DNA from: Ichthyophonus hoferi
Taxonomy: Eukaryota > Opisthokonta > Ichthyosporea > Ichthyophonida > Ichthyophonidae
Reading direction: 5' to 3'
Assembly (NCBI GenBank): GCA_002751075.1
Contig: NAOQ01000460.1
Span: 38,443 to 50,179 of the forward strand
Length of the DNA: 11,737 nucleotides
A program made the position numbers and the translations under genes. This document shows positions 1 to 6,800 of the stretch, in pieces. The notes under the pieces were generated by a model. It saw only the letters and a list, made by a program, of their open reading frames with translations. It did no database searches and was not told the DNA's origin. Positions within the stretch are counted from its first letter, which is position 1. Every line of letters begins with the position of its first letter.

Positions 1-139
<139 letters not shown>

Positions 140-269
140 CTGCTATAAAATCCTTTAGTAAGCTATTAGGCTTCACCACTGGTTTCGTCACAGTTAGTTC
201 TGTATTATCTAATAGAATAAAGGTATTTTACGTTAATATAATAGGGCAGAAAATATGTTGCGTCAGATT

Positions 270-341
270 ATATCATACTATACCCTGTTATATCCCGGAT
301 CATATTATACCTCTACTATATCCTATTGTATATCCTGCGAT
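270..341 (+). repeat. Short TACTATA/TATCCT satellite-like stretch
   Basis: This stretch is built from TACTATACCCT-, TATATCCT- and CTACTATATCCT-like words. They resemble the 11-bp monomers of the large array in the chaperone gene's second intron, but are less regular here. It may be an isolated seed or remnant of the same satellite type. Simple compositional convergence is also possible. Confidence 0.5.
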
Positions 342-1830
342 AAATAAGTGTTATCTCTGGTAAGCAATAGTCGGGCGGCAACCATTTTATGTTTGTGCTG
401 AAGAGTTATAGCCGCATTATTTTTAAAAAAATTCATTATTTGATAATTAACATGATATGTTATTATTATCTCTAATATAAGTAATAGAGGCATATTAAGG
501 CAGGAGAGGGAGCTTACATTCTGCCATATTGACAGCAAACTCTCAAAAATTCACTAACTAGTAAATGTTGACCAATTTATGCACAATTAATTTGTCACTA
601 TATTTAGTTTATAAGTTTATGTATAATTAATCGTCACCTTTTGATCGAGTGGAATTTTCTACTGTGTGATTACTAGCAAATGGAATCATGCAATAATAAT
701 CTGTAATGTGAAATCTAATTTCAGTGACAAGCGAAATAATTAAAACAAAATTGGTAAATATAACGTAATAAGAGAGAATCAAAAAAAATATATATATATT
801 CTTTTATAAAATAATATTAGTTTATTGCAGTTTATAATAGAGGATATTGTTAATTTTTTCCAAGCAATACACCGCAGTGTGTTGCTAAATAAATAGTTTA
901 ATCAGATGCAACGAATGATCCAGTAAAACATGTTTTCATACTGATTGTAAGAATAACCAATTCATAAATAATTTATCTTTTAAAAATATATATATAGAAT
1001 TGCAATAAAAACAATAATAAAATTATCAAAGCTTTAAATATTAAAAATAAAAAAAATAAAAATTATTAAAATTATAGCGTATACAAAAATTCAATAAAGA
1101 TAACAAAACATTCCTTAAATAATTGATCTAGATCCAGGTTAACCCGTGCCTAATTTACAGATTAGACCTCTTTAGACCCAAACAATTTAAAAAATATATA
1201 ATGGTATATACATATATAACTGTATTTTATATATAAAAAAATATTTAAAGTCGGGTCCATTTGTGTTTTCTATAAAAATATTATTGGAGAGACAAGAACC
1301 AATAGATTTGCAAACTCTAGTTCCCATTCCCACGTGAAAATCAATGTTTTTAGGAATAAACCGAGCAGCGTATATGAGTAAAATGGTGTAATCATATATA
1401 ATATAAGCATGATATTATTTCAAGATAACATTACATATGTATAAACGTATAATTATATAATAATATTATTTTATAATAGTATCCTAGTATAATAAGTGCA
1501 TACTGATGCCGAATAAAATAGTACAATGGGATATGGGTATGCATGTGTACAGCAACGGGAACGCAAGCCTGGCTTTTTTGGGATTACGTTTAGATCGTAC
1601 ACTTCATTGGTTAAATAGCATATTTTAAATTTTAATATATAAAAAAACAAACAGATGCTTTCGTGGTTTAATAAAAACCAATAATATCAACAAAAACAAA
1701 TTATAAAGTTTAATGATTGGTTATCAAATTCTTGCACATTACAAAATTTTGTCATAACTTACTATATTCTAGACTCTATTATATTATATTAATAACTGTT
1801 AAAAGATTGTTAACTCTGTAGTAAACATTC

Positions 1831-1900
1831 AGATAAGGAAACAATAGTATAATCTTATCGAGATAAGATAAGACATTGCTAGTGGGTCTCCGTTATCTTT
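1831..1900. promoter_or_regulatory. Cluster of GATA motifs with a palindrome
   Basis: At least five WGATAR-type motifs fall within 70 bp on the two strands. Among them is an 8+2+8 inverted repeat at 1852-1869 (ATCTTATC, GA, GATAAGAT). GATA-factor binding sites are a known animal regulatory motif, but such words are common by chance in AT-rich DNA. A similar AAGATAAGATAAG string lies near 8976-8988. The regulatory role is an inference. Confidence 0.3.
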
Positions 1901-2011
1901 CATGAATTAGTCAATAAAATTTGGTTTGATTGGTTCCATTTAGATTAACACAGCGATACGGGTGTTAACCAAAAAATAACACCGCCGCAAAATGAGGTTT
2001 TGAGGAAAACA

Positions 2012-2160
2012 AAACAACAATCAATAACAAAGGACCCTCGCTCACACATATGCGGGAACCAAATTAAAGATAACGCCCTGCTCCCATATATGTGGGAGCA
2101 CAAGTAAATATACGCAACCTTCCCACACATACGCGGTATCAATAGCAAAATACAAAGTTC
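2012..2160. repeat. Diverged 40-bp minisatellite, about 3.5 units
   Basis: Three successive 40-bp units start near 2041, 2081 and 2121. A partial unit precedes them, with a tail resembling the others around 2012-2040. Each unit opens with a GC-richer block, such as CTCACACATATGCGGG or CTCCCATATATGTGGG, followed by an A-rich tail. The second unit contains a CTCCCA/TGGGAG inverted repeat (2081-2098). The units differ at many positions, so the array looks old. A minus-strand open frame over this region is a by-product of the repeats. Confidence 0.7.
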
Positions 2161-2217
2161 TCGTAAACGCACACAAAAATACTTTACATTTAATTATATA
2201 TTACATGTCGTTATTGT

Positions 2218-2271
2218 AGTGGTCTAATACACTACTGACTCTCGTATTCGATAATCAGTGTCCAGACCACT
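2218..2271. other. Imperfect 54-nt hairpin
   Basis: The outer arms AGTGGTCT (2218-2225) and AGACCACT (2264-2271) are perfectly complementary. Inside them ACAC..TGA pairs with TCAGTGT, leaving a loop of about 16 nt. The patch is richer in GC than its surroundings. It weakly recalls parts of a tRNA (AGTGGTCTAA and TATTCGATAATC words), but no cloverleaf can be closed. It could be an RNA structure, a DNA foldback or a relic of a tRNA-derived SINE. Confidence 0.5.
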
Positions 2272-2483
2272 CGCTCGTTCAGAGCTTGGAGAATTGCTTA
2301 CTAACATTCAATGGCGACAATAGCTATTAATTACATCGTAATATATCACCACCTACTGATCAATTTCATAGGGCACTTTCCACATTCGCACCCAAGAGCA
2401 TCAAAGCATCTATTCCTTCTGAATTAGAACATAAATATAATTACTACAGCCAGTTACCTAGGAAGTTGGTATATGGACCTTGA

Positions 2484-2681
2484 ATAGAGCCTCTATCAGA
2501 ACAACTGAGCCTTAAGGACAAATCTGACCAAGTGACTATTGCTAACACTGGCCAAGCAATATTAATCACTACCAGCTATACAATTGGAGGTACCAACAGC
2601 TGTCAGCAAGTCATTAGAATTGACACAGTTTCTGATCATAACTGTACATATAATGTAGTCTCATTAAATAAGAAAAATTAA
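2484..2681 (+). CDS. Unidentified coding-like stretch, probable 3' exon or relic
   Basis: A frame of 65 codons is open here and ends in TAA. Its composition is protein-like and unlike the AT-rich noise nearby: it includes IANTGQAILITTSYTIGGTN and NSCQQVIRIDTVSDHNCTYN. A possible acceptor (GAATAG) lies at the left edge, so this could be a last exon entering with two codon bases. Coding-like sequence extends left to about 2367 but not as one continuous frame. Thus it may be a pseudogene or element remnant rather than a live exon. I do not recognise the family. It converges on the minus-strand gene, whose stop codon is 75 bp away. Confidence 0.4.
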   Translation: MEPLSEQLSLKDKSDQVTIANTGQAILITTSYTIGGTNSCQQVIRIDTVSDHNCTYNVVSLNKKN

Positions 2682-2756
2682 ATATAAATATCTTCATATT
2701 CTTTAAGCCATCATTTTTAATTATCTTATTACACAGCAAAAATCTAAATCATGTTA

Positions 2757-3133
2757 CTAAACATCTTGTAAAATTGTAAAAGAATATTTAATCAAATCAT
2801 TCTCAAGAGAACTATGAATTATCATAGGAATACCCATTGGATAAAAAATGCTGGAAATCAAACGAGTATCTGTTGTACAAAGTTCTATCTGGTTATTTTC
2901 TACAGGTAAATGGCAGGCTAAAGCTCTAGCTAGCTGCTTCTGAATCTCCTTCTGATAAAGGATAGATATAGAGGCCTTTAGCTTCTTACCTGACAGCGTG
3001 TTGTATATGCAGTAACCGTAATCTAATTGTGGCTGCGTATATACATTTTTGATATTGCTGCTATTAGAAGAAGCAACACCAGGCTCAACGAGTTGGCTTT
3101 CTAGTGCAATATCGGGATTATCTACTTCAACTT
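2757..3133 (-). CDS. Exon 2 of the unidentified minus-strand gene
   Basis: The exon is 377 bp with a continuous 124-codon frame ending in TAG, in a region where random frames close quickly. An alternative acceptor three bases inside (AG at 3132-3131) keeps the same frame and would change or drop only the first codon. Confidence 0.68.
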
Positions 3134-3308
3134 CTTAAAAGCTATATACATAATATGAAAATATAGAGAACATGAATTGGATTCCGAATTATAACTTTTT
3201 ATTATTGGCATAGTAATATATAAATGACTGAACTATAAATATTGACTAACCCCGAATAAACCCTTTCAACTTACTTTTAGTTAAGTCGGTATATTTCCCA
3301 TATCCCAT
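2757..3308 (-). CDS. Unidentified two-exon gene, about 136 residues
   Basis: Read on the minus strand, exon 1 runs 3308-3275 and begins MGYGKYTDLTK. It is followed by a consensus donor GTAAGT at 3274. Exon 2 runs 3133-2757, opening after an AG acceptor at 3135-3134 and closing with TAG. The single base left by exon 1 and the two bases opening exon 2 make a complete codon, so the reading frame carries across a 141-bp intron. The product would be about 136 residues. Its first third is acidic and polar (DNPDIALESQLVEPG, then Ser/Asn-rich), followed by a mixed helical and strand-like half (KASISILYQKEIQKQLARAL; FYPMGIPMIIHSS). No signal peptide or membrane span is visible, and I do not recognise a family. 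The start lies 586 bp from the divergent chaperone start. An ATTAAA variant of the poly(A) signal occurs at 2721-2716. The gene could extend further upstream, or be a relic, if the chosen ATG is wrong. Confidence 0.6.
3275..3308 (-). CDS. Exon 1 of the unidentified minus-strand gene
   Basis: This exon holds eleven codons and one extra base, from ATG at 3308 to the donor GTAAGT. The frame above the ATG meets a stop after six codons, so this is the first usable Met in this exon. Because it is short, this start is less certain than exon 2. Confidence 0.5.
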
Positions 3309-3894
3309 AGATATATGCCAAAAAAATTAAATTACTGAAGTTCCATTATCTTTCTTAAGGCAATAATATTGCACATTATTTCAAATTAGAACCCACAGCT
3401 ATATACTAATAATATTACTATTAATATGTATATGCCTATACAAAGATGTAAACTTATACTTTTGTATTAATGTGTCTATGTATATAATATATATGTATAT
3501 ACATACTAATAGCAATATATTTCAAGTTATGACAAACCTCAATCGAGTATAGCATAAAAACCCACATTCATTAATAACTCAAATCGCTAACCCAATGATC
3601 TGCATCTCATTAATCTCATTAATCTAATTTATTGAGTCAATATAATCCATCTAATATTACTATCTAATATTATTATTAAAAATTAATATAATTACTATAA
3701 TTACATTAAGCCAATTAATATAATCAACCTAATTAATTATATTATGCATATTACGCAATCATAGAATAGCATTATAACATAAATATGTAATCTATATATA
3801 CAAACATTCATTATATAGGTATATCTAGTACAGTAGTAAGGAGGGATATAATAACTGTTTTATTTATTCTTGTAGTAGTACTAACTGTTTCAAA
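3309..3894. promoter_or_regulatory. Region between divergent starts, possible shared promoter
   Basis: This 586-bp stretch separates the start codons of the minus-strand gene and the chaperone gene. Head-to-head pairs at this distance often share a promoter in compact animal genomes. The sequence is AT-rich, with TATATA runs near 3480-3510 and CTAATTA-like low-complexity sequence at 3600-3740. I see no distinct initiator or CpG-rich core. The promoter role rests on layout alone. Confidence 0.35.
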
Positions 3895-3897
3895 ATG
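3895..3897 (+). CDS. PSMG1: PSMG1 exon 1, start codon only (tentative)
   Basis: Exon 2 opens in phase 0 directly after an in-frame TAG, so the start codon must lie in an earlier exon. The best candidate is the ATG at 3895, followed immediately by a GTAAAC donor. This would give M-EFIPSGG, close to the spacing of the human N-terminus before its acidic stretch. Other ATGs between here and exon 2 have no good phase-0 donor. A 5' exon further upstream remains possible. Confidence 0.5.
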
Positions 3898-6800
3898 GTA
3901 AACTTCCATTCTATTAAAATATGTATATATACTGTCACACGTACCGTCACACGCACGTACTATCATACCTTACTTACATGCGTACTAATACTATCATATA
4001 TGATCAGATTATCATACTGTCATACTATATTACCTACTTACACTACCGTACTACCATGCAGACTATCAAACATACTATCTTACTACTATACGACCATACT
4101 TACTATCATACTTATATACTACCATACTTACTATCATACTTATATACTACCATACTTACTGTCCTACATATTATCATAATACTATTTTACATACTATCAT
4201 GCATACTATCATACATACTATTATACATCATATCATTTTGCTATACTACCATACAGACTATTATACAGACTATCATACATACTGTCATATATACTATCAT
4301 ACAACTCATTATATAATTAACCTCCATTTGCCTTCATAGTAGTAACCAGTCCTCATTAATACTAACCCAACCAAACTATGATTGTAGGAGTTCATTCCAT
4401 CAGGAGGTGTAGAGCGTCCCTCTCGCTCCTTCTGCGATGACTTGTCAGAGGATGAAGAGCCAATAGAATCGGCTGATTCTTTTACTAATACCCCTATGAT
4501 GTGGAGGGTAAGTGTGTGTGATATATATATGAAATTAAATCAAATACCCTACTATACCATACTATATAACTTACTGTATACCCTACTATATATCCTACTA
4601 TACCCTACTATATACTCTACTATATCTTACTATATACCCTACTGTATCCTACTATATACTCTACTATACCTTACTATATACCCTACTGTATCCTACTATA
4701 TACTCTACTATACCTTACTGTATACCCTACTGTATCCTAATATATACTCTACTATACCTTACTATATACCCTACTGTATCCTACTATATACTCTACTATA
4801 CCTTACTATATACCTTACTGTACCCTACCATACTCATACACTACTACCTTACTATATACTCTACTATACCCTACTATATACTCGACTATACCCTGCTATA
4901 TACCCTACTATATATTCTACTATACCCTACTGTACCTTACTGTACCCTACTATACTCTTCTACCTTACTATATACTCTACTATACCCTACTATACCCTAC
5001 TATATACTCTACTATATCCTACTATATATTTTACTATACCTTACTATGTACCCTACTACATCCGACTGTGCTGTCAATGTTCTAGCCTTAATTAGTTTAA
5101 TTAATGACAGCCAGTGCTAATTTGACCACCCTGTGATCTTAAGTAGATAATTAGGTATTGCAGTTTGATAGGATAGTACAAAAGTAATTTTTTTAAAACA
5201 TGATTCATTGTTATTAATCGCTATTTAACCATTAATGTCGCCTGGATTCTTGTTGGTAATCATAGCTATTTCTACTTTAAAAATGCTAAAATTGTGTCAC
5301 CCTCCTGCTCCCAAGTCCCGAAATTACCATCAATTTACCATAGCACTAACCTTCTATACCTATTTATTATTATCTACCAATTGTATTGACTGTTGAAGCA
5401 GAAAAATACAGGGTAAACATAATATACCCTGTCTAAATATTAAACCATTCCTCTGACAATGATGCATGTCAGATGATGGACTATAGTGTCAACAAAAGTA
5501 GAAGCCCCATCTCAACCACACAGTGGTTAACTCATACCATTCTAAACACATGTTATGCGATGACACTGCATTCGGATCAAACTATATACCTAATATAATA
5601 TGGTGTACAGGAATTAATCGCCAGCGGAATTATTATTAAGTAGGTTTGATAGATGACTAAAATTTGATGAACGGCAGATAATACACAACTAGAGTATATT
5701 TTATATTTTTATACAAACAAACAAACAAATAAAAAAGCAATCATTGTAACGTATTAAACATGTTCCAATACTAAGCTCCTATTCCATCCATATCAACACC
5801 TATCTATATACATCTATAAATAACTACCAATCAGTGGGCTCCTCATATCCGCCAAGGTCTCAAAGGGACCAATAGCAACAAGGTGAATTGTGACACCCTA
5901 TTGATTACTGTAGAGAGTGCTGCAAGCTTAGTGGCTGAGTCCTTGTACTCCCTATCATCCCTCCATCCTATTGGCTCTGTCATTCCAAAATGCCTGGATA
6001 TGGTAAGTGTGTATCTTAATATGATATATTATATTACAACTATATACAATCATAAAGGAGTGATAACGCAAGTTTTTTCCCTAATATGGTCATTTCAAGT
6101 GAATTAACCCGATATAAAATATCCTGATAGTTTTACAAAATGCAACATTTTTACTTTAAGGCACAGTTCCTCCAATTAATTTCATAGTCAATGTCCATAT
6201 TAGACATAGGTTAATTACCAGATATAGTAACATCCTTTCCTGTCTTCGCTCTCGCTTCCCCAGCGATCCAACAGTCTAAACCAATCACAGCCTGGTGACA
6301 ACACGTGTTTCATTTATCAACCTAATCAAACTACTCTACTGGTAGATTGCAAGGCTTCCATAGCAACTGCACAGGCCTCTCAATTGGCTAGTACTATCTT
6401 TAATTATATTGAAGCTAAAAGGTTGGTTAAGGGAAAAGATAAATTTTAAATATATTTAAATTAAAATTTATAATTTACATATATTATATTTACTACTATT
6501 ATTATTGTTGTTGTTGTTGCTATTATTATTATATTATTATTAGTATATATCTATTATATACAGGCATTTTACAGCACGTATTTAGTATTAAAAAATAACT
6601 CCATTGGCGTAATATTATTAGACCAGAAAATTTTAAATTGCTAAGGAAACACAATATTGAAGTATTTGAAAATTTATTTGAAAATTGAACGAATTAGGTT
6701 ATCCTATGTACTATATACGTATATGAAACCTAGGGTAATTATAATAGAATTTAATGTAAATGTATTAAATTTAAGTTTACTATAATATACTATATTACAC

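Noticed and set aside
323-538. Minus-strand open frame of 71 codons
   Set aside because: The hydrophobic, Asn- and Ile-rich composition fits AT-rich noise. There is no context and no splice signals.
1527-1620. Thirty-codon frame starting ATGGGATATGGG, like the start of the minus-strand gene
   Set aside because: The shared 12 bases are followed by unrelated sequence. No donor site or family match supports an exon.
1945-2172. Minus-strand open frame of 75 codons
   Set aside because: It covers the 40-bp minisatellite, and its internal similarity comes from the repeat units.
2218-2271. tRNA gene
   Set aside because: There are box-like words, but no acceptor stem, anticodon arm or T arm can be closed into a cloverleaf.
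3895-4316. Two overlapping open frames of 94 and 131 codons in intron 1
   Set aside because: Both are translations of the TAC/CAT tandem array, with no protein-like composition.
4442-5095. Long plus-strand open frame of 217 codons
   Set aside because: Its first 22 codons are the end of PSMG1 exon 2. The rest is the stop-free satellite of intron 2, giving a low-complexity Tyr/Leu/Thr/Pro sequence.
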